Below, one piece after another: positions 39,119 to 48,911 of a stretch of DNA of 64,000 nucleotides. The first letter of the stretch is position 1. The number at the start of each line of letters is the position of its first letter. The DNA is from Acidobacteriota bacterium (GTDB taxonomy: Bacteria > Acidobacteriota > Terriglobia > Bryobacterales > Bryobacteraceae): NCBI GenBank assembly GCA_016185425.1, contig JACPNQ010000028.1:1-64000 (forward strand), in the 5' to 3' direction. The notes beneath the pieces were generated by a model. That model did no database searches, had not been told where the DNA came from, and worked only from the letters and a program-made list of their open reading frames with translations. The position numbers were made by a program, and so were the translations under genes.

Positions 39119-40410
39119 TGGCACATCATTCACGGCGTGATTTTATGCGGGCGGGGTCGCTGGGGTTCTTGAACATCGGCCTGCCGCAGTTTCTGGCGGC
39201 GGCACCCGCGGCATCGACGGCGAAGGTGAAGTCGGTGATCCTGTTCTGGCTGGAGGGAGGACCGAGCCATATCGACACGTGGGATCCGAAGACGAATAGC
39301 AATTTCAAGCCGATTTCGACGAATGTGCCCGGGATACAGATCTCCGAGCTGCTGCCGAAGATCGCGAAGAGGATGGACAAATTCGCGCTGATCCGGTCGA
39401 TGCACACGCGCGGGAACGACCATCCACAGGCAACACATTACGTGATCACCGGGCACGAGATTAACCCGGCGATGCAGTTCCCTAGCATCGGGTCGATGCT
39501 AACGAAAGAGCTGGGGCCACGGAACGCCGTGCCGCCGCATGTGCTGGTGCCGAAATGGAATAGCGGGCGGCAGTACGAGGATTATTTCCGAGCGGCGTTT
39601 TTAGGCGGAGATTACGATCCGATGTGCATTCCGGACCCGAGCAAGCCAGACTTCCAGGTGACGGATTTGAGTTTGCCGAAGGCCGTTTCGCAGGCGTCTG
39701 TCGAGAGCCGGAGCGCGTTCCTGAAGGCGGTCGATCGGAAATACCGGGCGTTGAACGACACAGCGGAACATACGGATCTGGACGCGTTTTCGGCGCAGGC
39801 GATGAAGATGATTCTGACGCCGGAGGTGCGGGATGCGTTCGACTTGTCGAAGGAATCGGACAAGATCAAAGAGCGGTACGGGAAGGATTCGATCGGGCAG
39901 TCGTGTTTGCTGGCGCGGCGGTTGGTCGAGGCGGGGAGCCGCTTTGTGACGGCGGCGGGATATCACGGCACATCGTGGGATACGCATAGCGATAACGATA
40001 AGAGCCACAAGGACAAGCTGTGTCCACCGCTGGACCGGACGCTCGTCGCGCTGGTGGAGGATTTGGAAGAGCGGGGGTTGCTTGAGTCGACGCTGGTGAT
40101 TGCAATGGGCGAGTTCGGGCGTACGCCCGCTATCAACCCCAATCTCGGGCGGGATCATTGGCCGAACTGCTGGTCGCTAGCGCTGGCCGGCGGCGGGATT
40201 AAGACGGGACAGGCGATTGGCACCAGCGATGACAAAGGCGCGAATGTAACGAGCCGGGTGGTTTCGATGGGCGATTTGTACGCGACGGTTTATAAGTTGA
40301 TGGGTGTGGATTGGACGAAGGAGATTATGAGTCCGATCGGGCGGCCGATTAAGATTGCGAATTCGTTGGAGGATAAAACGGGCGAGCCGGTAGCGGAGTT
40401 GTTGGGATAG
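39118..40410 (+). CDS. DUF1501 protein, Tat-exported
   Basis: A 430-residue alkaline-phosphatase-fold protein with a clear twin-arginine leader (SRRDFMRAGSLGFLNIGLP) and family blocks VILFWLEGGPSHIDTWDPK, RGNDHPQATHYVITGHE and MGEFGRTPAINPNLGRDHWP. Shorter than the copy at 13349 and better matched to the canonical family. Its ATG overlaps the preceding stop (TAATG), the second DUF1549/DUF1553-DUF1501 pair in the window. The genes are convergent with the nitrilase at 40501. Confidence 0.93.
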   Translation: MAHHSRRDFMRAGSLGFLNIGLPQFLAAAPAASTAKVKSVILFWLEGGPSHIDTWDPKTNSNFKPISTNVPGIQISELLPKIAKRMDKFALIRSMHTRGNDHPQATHYVITGHEINPAMQFPSIGSMLTKELGPRNAVPPHVLVPKWNSGRQYEDYFRAAFLGGDYDPMCIPDPSKPDFQVTDLSLPKAVSQASVESRSAFLKAVDRKYRALNDTAEHTDLDAFSAQAMKMILTPEVRDAFDLSKESDKIKERYGKDSIGQSCLLARRLVEAGSRFVTAAGYHGTSWDTHSDNDKSHKDKLCPPLDRTLVALVEDLEERGLLESTLVIAMGEFGRTPAINPNLGRDHWPNCWSLALAGGGIKTGQAIGTSDDKGANVTSRVVSMGDLYATVYKLMGVDWTKEIMSPIGRPIKIANSLEDKTGEPVAELLG

Positions 40411-40500
40411 GGACGAAACGATCGGGGCGTTCGCACCCTCTTGGCGGATATGATGGCGCCGATGCCGTCATGACTGGCGATGAAGGTAAGGCGGGATGCC

Positions 40501-41802
40501 CTACCGCACCAACCCCGGTTGCGGCACGGCAACGTCCATACGCAGCTCCTTTAACCGCCGGGTGCGCATCTCCCCCAGCCACTGCCAGCGGTAGTGTTTG
40601 GCGAGATCGACGGTCGCAATAGCCGCCGTGCCTTGTTCGCGCGCTTGGGAGAGGCGTTCACCGAACGGATCCATGATGTAGGTCGGGTGGTCGTAGCCGC
40701 TGGTGACGAGGAACACGCCGTTTTCGATAGCACGTGCCTTCGCCAGCGTTTCATCGCCGCCCCAAATGGGCATCAGAATCATGTCGGCGCCCTGATTCGC
40801 TAAGGCGCGGGCGGGTTCCGCGAAGAAGACGTCATAGCAGATCATCAGGCCCACCTTGCCGAAGTCTGTCTGGAACACAGGGAAATGCGTGCCGGGCGTG
40901 AGGCCATGCTCTACTTCTTCCCGAGGAAGGTAGACTTTGCGGTATTTGCCGGCGAGTTCGCCGTGGCGGTCGATGAGAACCGCCGTGTTGTAGACCGTCT
41001 GGCCTTCGCGCTCATAAATACCGGCAATGACATAGGAATTGCGCGCCTTGGCGACTTCACCCAGCGACTTGGTCGTCGGGCCCGGTATGGACTCGGAAAC
41101 TTCGACATACGACTTCGTCGTGCCGACTACGCTGATGCCTTCCGGTAGAAGGATTACATCGGCGCCGGCAGGCACGGTTTTGCCGATGGCCTGAATGAAC
41201 TGAGAGACACTTTCTTCACGGCCGCTGGAGTTGCGTGGGCGCAAATTGACAGTAGCGACGGTGACCTTACGGGCCGAGGGCGGCGGCACGCGTTCGAGCG
41301 ATATGTCGTCCCACCACACAGTCCCTTGCGGGGCGTTGGCGAGGTAGAGCTCGACGAACACAGAGGCTGCGTTCTGCGGGGCTTGCGCTTCGCCTGTCAG
41401 CTCGCTCCATTCACCGGTGCGGCGGGTCCAGGGGAGGTAATCGGGATCGCCGGCCCGTTTGCCGCTCGCGGTCTGCCAGTCGAGGCGGGCGACTACCTGC
41501 CAGTTCTCGGCTGTGACGCTTTCCGCTTTATAAAAAGCCCGGAAGCGCACCCATTCGCCGGGCTTGATTCCGGCGATCTGTTTGCGCCAGCCGCCATAGG
41601 CGGCGGCATTCGAAACGCCGCTGATCGCAAGCGATCCAGGTTCTCCGCGGCCGACATGGCGATCGACGAACGCGCGAGGCATCGTGTCCGGACGCTGGCT
41701 CCAAACAGACCAGCCTTCCGTGTCTCCACGGAAGGCTGACTGTTGCAGCAGAACTTCGGCCTGTAATGAGAAAGAGAAGAGGGCAAGCAGGCAGTACCGC
41801 AT
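40501..41802 (-). CDS. Secreted nitrilase-superfamily hydrolase with N-terminal jelly-roll domain
   Basis: A 433-residue exported carbon-nitrogen hydrolase. After a signal peptide (YCLLALFSFSLQA) residues ~20-175 look like a carbohydrate-binding jelly roll (WSVWSQRPDTMPRAFVD, ASVFVELYLANAPQGTVWWD). Residues 178-433 are the nitrilase fold with E221 (LLPEG), K289 (KYRKVYLP) and C322 (MICYD), the complete Glu-Lys-Cys triad. It sits 12 bp downstream of TonB receptor 4 on the same strand, which suggests release of ammonia or an acid from an amidated or N-linked glycan before import (inference). Substrate unknown. Confidence 0.9.
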   Translation of the reverse strand: MRYCLLALFSFSLQAEVLLQQSAFRGDTEGWSVWSQRPDTMPRAFVDRHVGRGEPGSLAISGVSNAAAYGGWRKQIAGIKPGEWVRFRAFYKAESVTAENWQVVARLDWQTASGKRAGDPDYLPWTRRTGEWSELTGEAQAPQNAASVFVELYLANAPQGTVWWDDISLERVPPPSARKVTVATVNLRPRNSSGREESVSQFIQAIGKTVPAGADVILLPEGISVVGTTKSYVEVSESIPGPTTKSLGEVAKARNSYVIAGIYEREGQTVYNTAVLIDRHGELAGKYRKVYLPREEVEHGLTPGTHFPVFQTDFGKVGLMICYDVFFAEPARALANQGADMILMPIWGGDETLAKARAIENGVFLVTSGYDHPTYIMDPFGERLSQAREQGTAAIATVDLAKHYRWQWLGEMRTRRLKELRMDVAVPQPGLVR

Positions 41803-41814
41803 GCCCCCAACGTA

Positions 41815-44800
41815 TCAGAATGCGTAGCGCAGCGCGAACTGGATTTCGCGTGCGGGACGCGTGCTGGTGATGGTGCCGAAGGCGTTCGACGACCGGTTCG
41901 AGTTCGGCGAATCGAAGTTGGTGTGGTTGAACAGGTTGAAGGCCTCCATGCGGAATTCGAGCTTGTGAGCCTCAATGATGTTGAAGTCCTTGTGCAGGCC
42001 GAGGCTCATCTGCTGGAAGCCGGGGCCGGCGACGCTGTTGCGGCCGGCGTTGCCGAAGGGCCGGGTGATGTCCGTCGGGATGGAAACGGTATCCGGATTC
42101 AGCCACTTACCGGGTGTGCGCTGGCCTTCGGGCATAAGCGGGTCGCCGGAGATGTTGGGCCGATAATTCGGCGCGCCGGACACCGTGAAGGTGGACGACG
42201 GACCATAGGTCAGGTTGACCGGCGTGCCCGTAGTGGCGAAGTTGATGACGGAGACGCGCCAACCGCCGGCCGCGAGATCCACAGGCTTGGCCCAGGCCGA
42301 ACCGAACTTGCGGCCTTTGCCAAACGGCAGATCGTAGAGCAGGGTTGTGGTGTTGTTAAGCCGTTGATCGTAGCCGGAGAGACCCTTTTCCTGATCCAGC
42401 GCCCGGAAGTTGACGCGGGAGTTGTCGCCGTTTGCGGTTTCGAGGTGGCCGGAAGCGTTGTCGATCGCCTTCGACCACGTGAACGAATTCAGGAAGTAGA
42501 CGCCGCTGGAGAACCGCTTCTCGACCTTGCCCTGGAAGGCGTGATAGTCGAGGAAGCCGCCGTTGTAAGCCGCCTGGATGAAGCCGAACGTCTGGATGGG
42601 ACGGCGCGCTTGGAGCGAGAGCGCTTCACCGGTGTTGTTCGGACGCGCCTGGTTGAAGTCGCCGAGGATCAGGAGCTTGTCCGCCTTGGCGCCGACGTAG
42701 CCGAGGTCGACCACCCAGTCCTTAGTCAATTGCTGCTGAATGCTAAAGTGCCAGTTCTGGTTGTAGGCGGTACGGAGGTCGTTCGGAATGTAGTTGGTGC
42801 GGACGTTGATCTGCTTGATGTTCTCCAGCGCAAAAAAGCCGTTCGGGTAGCCTTGCTCCGTGGTGCGGAAGCAGGTGTTCGGGCCCTGTGCGGGGCTGGT
42901 GCAAAGCGGTAGGCCGTTACGCACGCCGGGCGGCAACTGCGAGTCCACGATGGGGTTGAGAATGAACGGCAGATTGTAGGCGAGCATGTTCTCACCGCCC
43001 ATGCGGTTGAAGTGGATGTAGCTGACGCCATAGGCGGCGCGGATGACGGTCTTGGAGGTGAGCGTGTAGGCCAGGCCGAGGCGCGGCGCCCAGTTGTTGC
43101 GATCCGGCTTGATCAGAGAGCGATCCTCAATGGAGCCGGACTTGGCCTGCACGATGGTGTTGGCCGCGGGATTGAAGTTCGAGATCTGGTTGTCGCGCTC
43201 GTACTGCGGCGTGGCGAATTCGTAACGGACGCCGAGGTTGAGCGTCAATTTGCGGGAGAGTTTGAAATCGTCCTGCACGTAGAAGAAGTTCATCCACTGG
43301 CGGTAGTTAACGATGTTCGGCGAGGTCAACTGGTATGCGCTGCGGGCGCCAACCAGGAAGTCATTCAGGAACTGCACGTTGTTGGTGGGCGAACCGGCGA
43401 TCTGTGAGAAACGGCCGCTGTAGTTGTCCTGGCCGGACTTGGGGTTGAAGTCGTCGATCTGCGTGTTGATCTTCTGGAACTCCCAACCCGCCTTGAGTGA
43501 GTGGCGGCCGAGAGTCTTCACGTAGTTGATCTTGGGGTTGAAGACGTCCGGGTTCTGGAACTGCGGGTTCGAGGGCTGTACGCCGAAGTTGGTATAGCCG
43601 CTCACCTGTTGCGAGTAGAGGCCGCCGGTGAAGCGCTTGTCGGTGGGCGCATTGGGCAGTTTGAACTTTTCTGCGAGAGTGGGTTCACCGACGAAAATGG
43701 GGAACTTGCCGCCTTCCGTCTTGGAAATGCCCATGCGGAACTCGAGAAGGCTGGTGGGGTTGATGCTCCATGTGGCGCCGAAAGCAAGTTGCTTGTTCAG
43801 GACGCGGAGGGTGCCGTTGGCATCCCCGCCGCTCGGGCCGGGGATGGTGGGCGGGGCGAGGTTGTTGGCCAGGCGGTGCGAGTAGCGCGCGAAGGCATTC
43901 AACTTGGCGTTGAAGTAGTGGTCGTAGCGGATGTCGCCTTTGTCGTTCTGGTCGAACGCGCGCGGCTGATTCTGATAGTTATTCGCCAGCCCGGGCAGAT
44001 TCGGCGCGGGAAGACCCGCGAGGACCTCCCTGGCCCAACCGGTGATATCCGTCTGCGGCACGATGCCGTTGGAGTAGATGGCGCCGGTGATGGGGTTCAT
44101 GACTGCGGAGCCGAGGTTGCCGGCGCGCTGGTCCATGGTCGGAAGCGTGGCGAAGGCGGGGCGCTTGGAGACGCGGCGATATCCTTCGTAGTCGGCGAAG
44201 AAGAACGCCTTGTCCTTCTTAATGGCGCCGCCGAAAGCGCCTCCGAACTGGTTCTGGATCAGTACAGGCTTTTGATTGTTGACGGGCTTGATGAAGCCGG
44301 TGGCGTTCAGAGATGTGTTACGCAGATATTCCCAGGCCGCCCCATGGAAGGCGTTGGTACCGCTGCGGATGCTGGCGTTGATGATGGCGCCGCCCGCGCG
44401 GCCGTACTCGGCCGAGAAGTTGTTGGTTTCCAGGCGGAACTCCTGCACCGTGTCCGGCGAGAGCTGCACGACCTGATTGGAGAAGCCCTGATTGGAAGTG
44501 CCGTAGGCGTTATTGTCGACACCGTCAATAACGAAGTTATTCTGCGAGCTGCGCATACCGTTCACGTTGAACGAGGCGTCGCGGGAATCGGCGATGCCGC
44601 TGCGGCGGACGCCCGGGGCAAGCAGCGCGAGATCGGCATAGGCGCGGCCGTTGAGCGGCAGGTTGACCACCTGCTGCGTGCCGACGACGGTGCCGCGGGA
44701 AGAGGTATCGGTTTCGAGCGCCGCGACGGCATCATTGACCGTGATGCTTTCGCTGGTAGAGCCGACTTCGAGCCTCAGATCGACACGCTGGCGGGCGTTG

Positions 44801-45096
44801 ACGGTAACGGTGAAGTTGTTGGCGACGGCGGATTTGAAGCCCTTTGCCGAGGCTTCGAGCTTGTACTCGCCGGCCTTGACGTTCGCGAATTGATAGCTGC
44901 CGGAGCCATCCGTTTTCGCCTTCTGCTGGACGCCGGTCTGGATGTTTGTCAGTGTGACGTCGCTATCGGGAAGGGCGAGACCGGATGCGTCATGGATGGT
45001 ACCGAGCACCTGCGCGGTATCGAATTGGGCCAGGAGCAGGCTGGCAAATAGGGCACAACAAAGTGCGAGTTTCTTCGGCACGTAAAGACTCCTCAT
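41815..45096 (-). CDS. TonB-dependent receptor 4, Oar-like
   Basis: A 1093-residue receptor: signal peptide (KKLALCCALFASLLLAQ), regulatory beta-sandwich (~27-105, LPDSDVTLTNIQTGVQQ), plug (~115-235, VVNLPLNGRAYADLALLAPG, NFVIDGVDNNAYG) and barrel ending IQFALRYAF. I use ATG 45096 rather than the TTG six bases upstream. It begins an operon with the secreted nitrilase and is divergent from the sugar isomerase gene, 102 bp away, so shared control is plausible. Confidence 0.94.
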   Translation of the reverse strand: MRSLYVPKKLALCCALFASLLLAQFDTAQVLGTIHDASGLALPDSDVTLTNIQTGVQQKAKTDGSGSYQFANVKAGEYKLEASAKGFKSAVANNFTVTVNARQRVDLRLEVGSTSESITVNDAVAALETDTSSRGTVVGTQQVVNLPLNGRAYADLALLAPGVRRSGIADSRDASFNVNGMRSSQNNFVIDGVDNNAYGTSNQGFSNQVVQLSPDTVQEFRLETNNFSAEYGRAGGAIINASIRSGTNAFHGAAWEYLRNTSLNATGFIKPVNNQKPVLIQNQFGGAFGGAIKKDKAFFFADYEGYRRVSKRPAFATLPTMDQRAGNLGSAVMNPITGAIYSNGIVPQTDITGWAREVLAGLPAPNLPGLANNYQNQPRAFDQNDKGDIRYDHYFNAKLNAFARYSHRLANNLAPPTIPGPSGGDANGTLRVLNKQLAFGATWSINPTSLLEFRMGISKTEGGKFPIFVGEPTLAEKFKLPNAPTDKRFTGGLYSQQVSGYTNFGVQPSNPQFQNPDVFNPKINYVKTLGRHSLKAGWEFQKINTQIDDFNPKSGQDNYSGRFSQIAGSPTNNVQFLNDFLVGARSAYQLTSPNIVNYRQWMNFFYVQDDFKLSRKLTLNLGVRYEFATPQYERDNQISNFNPAANTIVQAKSGSIEDRSLIKPDRNNWAPRLGLAYTLTSKTVIRAAYGVSYIHFNRMGGENMLAYNLPFILNPIVDSQLPPGVRNGLPLCTSPAQGPNTCFRTTEQGYPNGFFALENIKQINVRTNYIPNDLRTAYNQNWHFSIQQQLTKDWVVDLGYVGAKADKLLILGDFNQARPNNTGEALSLQARRPIQTFGFIQAAYNGGFLDYHAFQGKVEKRFSSGVYFLNSFTWSKAIDNASGHLETANGDNSRVNFRALDQEKGLSGYDQRLNNTTTLLYDLPFGKGRKFGSAWAKPVDLAAGGWRVSVINFATTGTPVNLTYGPSSTFTVSGAPNYRPNISGDPLMPEGQRTPGKWLNPDTVSIPTDITRPFGNAGRNSVAGPGFQQMSLGLHKDFNIIEAHKLEFRMEAFNLFNHTNFDSPNSNRSSNAFGTITSTRPAREIQFALRYAF

Positions 45097-45198
45097 GTTC
45101 AAAGCTTATCTGTTGCTCATTTCAGCACCGTTCCCGGATTATTACAACTATGTGACAAAATGCGGGCCGGACGCGAATTGGCATATGCTAGGTCAGCT

Positions 45199-46248
45199 AT
45201 GTCTCAGATCAAAGGCCCCGCCATCTTCCTGGCGCAGTTCATGGGCGATGCCGCCCCTTTCAATTCCCTTCCCAACATCACGGAATGGGCGAAGTCCCTT
45301 GGGTACAAGGGAGTACAGCTTCCGTCCTGGGATAGCCGGATTATGGATCTGGCCAAGGCGGCCGAATCGAAAGACTATTGCGACGACTTGAAGGCGCAGA
45401 CGAACGGCCTGGAAATTACGGAGCTGGCATCGCACCTGCAGGGGCAACTCGTTGCGTCGCATCCTTCGTATGACGAGATGTTCGACATCTTTGCCGCTCC
45501 GGAAGTACGCGGGAATCCGGCAGAGCGAAGCGCGTGGGCGACAGAGCAGCTCAAGCTAGTGATGAAGGCGTCGGCGAATTTGGGTTTGAATGTGACGCCG
45601 TCGTTCTCCGGCGCGCTGATGTGGCCGTACATTTACCCGTGGCCGCAGCGTCCGGGCGGGTTTGTGGAAGAGGGCTTCAAAGAACTGGCCAAGCGCTGGA
45701 AGCCAATTCTGGAGTGCGCGGACGAGTACGGCGTAGATGTCGCGTACGAGCTGCATCCGGGAGAGGATTTGTACGATGGCGCGACGTTCGAGCAGTTCCT
45801 GGAAGCAACCGGCAATTCGGCACGCGTGCACATCAACTATGACCCATCGCACTTCATTCTGCAGTGCCTGGACTATGTTGGGTTTATCGACGTCTATGCA
45901 TCGCGGATCAAAGCGTTTCATGTGAAGGACGCGGAGTTCCGGCCGTCGGCCAAATCCGGCGTGTACGGCGGGTATCTCGGCTGGAAGGAGCGTCCGGGCC
46001 GCTTCCGCTCCCTGGGCGACGGGCAGGTGGACTTCAAGCAGGTTTTCACGCGGCTAACCGCGGGCGGGTATAGCTCTTGGGCCGTCCTGGAGTGGGAGTG
46101 CTGTTACAAGGACAGCTCGCAGGGCGCGGTAGAGGGTGCTCCCTTCATCGCTTCGCACCTGATTGACGTCCCGGCGAAGGCGTTCGACGATTTCGCGGGA
46201 TCGGCGTCCGACACGGCGCGGAACCGCCGCATTCTCGGATTGACCTAG
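45199..46248 (+). CDS. Sugar phosphate isomerase/epimerase family protein
   Basis: A 349-residue xylose-isomerase-like TIM barrel. Metal ligand candidates are the Glu/His in DVAYELHPGED, the Asp in VHINYDPSHF, the His in KAFHVKDAEF and the Glu in WAVLEWE, in the standard order. ATG 45199 was chosen since it opens directly into the first strand (GPAIFLAQFMG). It leads a co-directional run with the NHL-repeat protein and alpha-L-fucosidase, so a role in deoxy-sugar or sugar-ketone isomerisation is likely (inference). Confidence 0.9.
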   Translation: MSQIKGPAIFLAQFMGDAAPFNSLPNITEWAKSLGYKGVQLPSWDSRIMDLAKAAESKDYCDDLKAQTNGLEITELASHLQGQLVASHPSYDEMFDIFAAPEVRGNPAERSAWATEQLKLVMKASANLGLNVTPSFSGALMWPYIYPWPQRPGGFVEEGFKELAKRWKPILECADEYGVDVAYELHPGEDLYDGATFEQFLEATGNSARVHINYDPSHFILQCLDYVGFIDVYASRIKAFHVKDAEFRPSAKSGVYGGYLGWKERPGRFRSLGDGQVDFKQVFTRLTAGGYSSWAVLEWECCYKDSSQGAVEGAPFIASHLIDVPAKAFDDFAGSASDTARNRRILGLT

Positions 46249-46276
46249 AGAACTGCCCGGTATACTATCGGGCACG

Positions 46277-47194
46277 ATGAAACGAATTCTATTGCTCGGG
46301 TGCGGCGCCGCCGCGATGATGTTCGCGCAACTGGCTGGCGGGCCGCCGCTACCGATCAAGCTGATTTCCGAATGGGCGAAGCTCCCGAAGGGGATGTACA
46401 TCGGGGAGTGTTCCGGCGTCGCCACGGACAAGGACGATAACGTCTGGGTGTTCAATCGGGGCAAGGCGCCGATTCTAAAGTTTGACAAAACGGGCAAGCT
46501 CCTCGATGCGTGGGAGAACGTCCCGGTGACGTCGTCGCACGGCATTAAGATCGATCCGGATGGGAATGTCTGGACAGTGGATGTGGCGGCCCACTCGGTA
46601 AAGAAGTGGTCGCGCGAGGGCAAGATGCTGATGCAGATCGGCAATGCGGGCGGACAACCTGGGAACAATCAGTCGAAGGACGCGTTCAATCGGCCGACGG
46701 GCATCGCGTTTGAGCCGAATGGCGATTTCTGGGTTTCAGACGGCTATGTGAACTCGCGGGCGGTTAAGTTCAACAAAGACGGCGAGTACATGATGCAGAT
46801 CGGCGGCAAGAAAGGCACGGCCGATGGCGAGTTCGACACTGTGCATGACGTGGCCCTCGACAGCAAAGGGCGAATCTACCTGGCCGATCGCGAGAACCGC
46901 CGTGTGCAGATTTTTTCGCCGGACGGCAAGTTCCTGACGAAATGGACGAATCTCGGCTCACCGTGGGGCCTGGCCTACAACGCGAAGGAATCGGCCCTGT
47001 ATATCTGCGATGGATACGAGAACCGGATCGTGAAAGTAAACCTCGAGGGGCAGGTGCTGGGCACGTATGGAAAGTACGGCAAAATTCCGGGCCGCTTCGA
47101 CTTCGTTCATCACATGGCCGTGGATTCGACGGGCGCTATCTACGCCGCCGAGATCAAAAACTGGCGCGTGCAGAAATTCGCCTGGCAGAACTAG
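46277..47194 (+). CDS. Secreted NHL-repeat beta-propeller protein
   Basis: A 305-residue exported protein (signal peptide KRILLLGCGAAAMMFA) built of NHL repeats: GECSGVATDKDDNVWVFNRG, SSHGIKIDPDGNVWTVD, RPTGIAFEPNGDFWVSDGY, VHDVALDSKGRIYLADREN and HHMAVDSTGAIYAAE. This six-bladed propeller is often annotated as peptidyl-alpha-hydroxyglycine lyase-like, but I would not assert an activity. It lies between the isomerase and fucosidase genes; the fucosidase starts four bases after its stop. Confidence 0.88.
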   Translation: MKRILLLGCGAAAMMFAQLAGGPPLPIKLISEWAKLPKGMYIGECSGVATDKDDNVWVFNRGKAPILKFDKTGKLLDAWENVPVTSSHGIKIDPDGNVWTVDVAAHSVKKWSREGKMLMQIGNAGGQPGNNQSKDAFNRPTGIAFEPNGDFWVSDGYVNSRAVKFNKDGEYMMQIGGKKGTADGEFDTVHDVALDSKGRIYLADRENRRVQIFSPDGKFLTKWTNLGSPWGLAYNAKESALYICDGYENRIVKVNLEGQVLGTYGKYGKIPGRFDFVHHMAVDSTGAIYAAEIKNWRVQKFAWQN

Positions 47195-47198
47195 AGTT

Positions 47199-48488
47199 AT
47201 GACACGGCGCACCGCACTGCAATTGGCTGCCGCATCCAGCGTCGCGATGCCGGCGGCTCCGTATCAGCCATCCCCGTCCAACCTAAAGGCGCGGCGGGAA
47301 TTTCAGGACGCGAAGTTCGGCCTGTTCGTGCATTGGGGTGTGTACTCCGTGCTCGGAAAGGGCGAATGGGTGATGAACAACGACAAGATGCTGATCGGCG
47401 ATTATCAGAAGCTGCCGGCGCAGTTCAATCCCGTACGCTTCGATGCCGCCGAGTGGGTGTCGATGGTGAAGGCTGCCGGGCAGCGCTACATTACCATCAC
47501 CAGCAAACACCACGATGGCTACGCGATGTTTGGCACGAAGCAGAGCAAGTGGAACATTGTCGACACGACGCCGTACCGCAAAGACCCCTTAAAGATGCTG
47601 GCCGATGAGTGCCACAAGCAAGGTGTGAAGCTGTTTTTCTATCACTCACACCTGGACTGGACTCATCCGGACTATTACCCGCGCGGGCGCACGGGGCATG
47701 CATCCGGCCGGCCGGAGAGCGGCAATTTCAACCGCTACCTCGATTTCATGGACGCGCAGCTTACAGAGCTGTTGACCAACTATGGCGAGATTGCGGGCAT
47801 TTGGTTCGATGGCATCTGGGACCGCAAGGACGCCGACTGGCGGCTGCGGAAGACGTACGACCTGATTCACAAGCTGCAGCCGCAGGCGCTGGTTGGGAAC
47901 AACCATCACCTGGCGCCCTACGAGGGCGAAGACTTCCAGATGTTCGAAAAGGACCTGCCGGGACAGAACGCGGCCGGGTTCAGCGGCGAAGCGAAGATCG
48001 GCCAGTTACCGCTGGAGACGTGCGATACGATCGGCGTCGCGTGGGGATACAACCCGGGCGAGAAGCGGTTGAAGAGCACGAAGCAATTACTGCACACGCT
48101 GATCCGCGCGGCGGGGATGAACGCGAACTTCCTGTTGAATGTCGGGCCTAAACCGGATGGGACGATTCAGGAAGAGTTCGTCAGCCGGTTGAAGGAGATG
48201 GGCGCGTGGCTGGGGAAGAATGGCGAGTCGATCTACGGCACGCACGGCGGCCCGATAGGTCCGCGGCCCTGGGGCGTGACAACGGCGAAAGGCGATGCGG
48301 TGTACGTGCACGTGATGGATTGGCCGGACCGCGCGCTGGTGATTCCGCGGTTGGCGAAGCCGGTGAAATCGGCGCGGACTTTGGCCGGCGCGCCGGTGCC
48401 TGTGCGGGAGGTCGACAACGGTATGTTGCTCCAGTTGCCGGAGACGGGACGGGACGAGTACGACACAGTTGTGAAGTTCTCGCTGTAA
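47199..48488 (+). CDS. Alpha-L-fucosidase, GH29
   Basis: Retaining hydrolase removing terminal L-fucose from glycans. The 429-residue protein has a Tat-like leader (TRRTALQLAAASSVAMPAA), FGLFVHWGVYSV, the SKHHDGYAMF block and nucleophile D204 in GIWFDGIWD, then NANFLLNVGPKPDG, all family markers. Start ATG 47199 follows the NHL gene stop by four bases. The acid/base residue is not conserved by motif in GH29 and was not located. It likely works with TonB receptor 4 and the isomerase on fucosylated oligosaccharides. Confidence 0.92.
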   Translation: MTRRTALQLAAASSVAMPAAPYQPSPSNLKARREFQDAKFGLFVHWGVYSVLGKGEWVMNNDKMLIGDYQKLPAQFNPVRFDAAEWVSMVKAAGQRYITITSKHHDGYAMFGTKQSKWNIVDTTPYRKDPLKMLADECHKQGVKLFFYHSHLDWTHPDYYPRGRTGHASGRPESGNFNRYLDFMDAQLTELLTNYGEIAGIWFDGIWDRKDADWRLRKTYDLIHKLQPQALVGNNHHLAPYEGEDFQMFEKDLPGQNAAGFSGEAKIGQLPLETCDTIGVAWGYNPGEKRLKSTKQLLHTLIRAAGMNANFLLNVGPKPDGTIQEEFVSRLKEMGAWLGKNGESIYGTHGGPIGPRPWGVTTAKGDAVYVHVMDWPDRALVIPRLAKPVKSARTLAGAPVPVREVDNGMLLQLPETGRDEYDTVVKFSL

Positions 48489-48503
48489 AGTGAGATACAC
48501 TTT
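48487..48503. promoter_or_regulatory. AAAGTG-N5-CACTTT dyad upstream of B12-domain gene
   Basis: Inverted repeat in the 24-bp gap between the fucosidase stop and the B12-domain gene start, overlapping the stop codon. It may be an operator or leader hairpin for the following operon; 6-bp arms make chance possible. Confidence 0.3.
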
Positions 48504-48512
48504 GACAAGCGG

Positions 48513-48911
48513 ATGGAGAGTCGAATCCGGGTACTTGTCGCAAAGCCGGGGCTGGATGGCCACGATAGAGGCGCCAAGGTAATCGCTCGGGCACTCCGCG
48601 ACGCGGGAATGGAGGTCATCTACACTGGCCTCCGGCAGACGCCAGAAATGATCGTCCAGGCCGCGATGCAGGAAGATGTCCAGGTGATTGGTCTCTCGAT
48701 TCTCTCCGGTGCGCATTTGGCTATCGTGCCGCGCGTACTGGAGCTCCTTCGCGAGAATCGAATGGAAGATGTTGCTGTTATCGTTGGTGGAATCATCCCC
48801 GATGAGGATGGCGAGAAGTTGAAACAGCTCGGTGTAGCAGCGGTATTTCCACCCGGCTCTTCTCTGGAAGAGATCGTGTCGTTCATCCGCTTGGCCGTCA
48901 GTCCTTCGTGA
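48513..48911 (+). CDS. Stand-alone cobalamin-binding subunit of an acyl-CoA mutase
   Basis: A 132-residue B12-binding domain like the C-terminus of methylmalonyl-CoA mutase. It has the lower-ligand motif DGHDRGAK (DxHxxG), GLSILSGAH and VIVGGIIP, the three canonical cobalamin loops. Alone it cannot act; the large catalytic subunit must be encoded elsewhere, as for the two-subunit mutases. Its stop overlaps the GTG of the NYN gene (GTGA), tying mutase and NYN expression together. Confidence 0.93.
   Translation: MESRIRVLVAKPGLDGHDRGAKVIARALRDAGMEVIYTGLRQTPEMIVQAAMQEDVQVIGLSILSGAHLAIVPRVLELLRENRMEDVAVIVGGIIPDEDGEKLKQLGVAAVFPPGSSLEEIVSFIRLAVSPS

Noticed and set aside
43501-45051. 516-codon plus-strand frame opposite TonB receptor 4
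   Set aside because: Shadow of the receptor coding strand; Gly/Val/Asp-rich with no recognisable motif.
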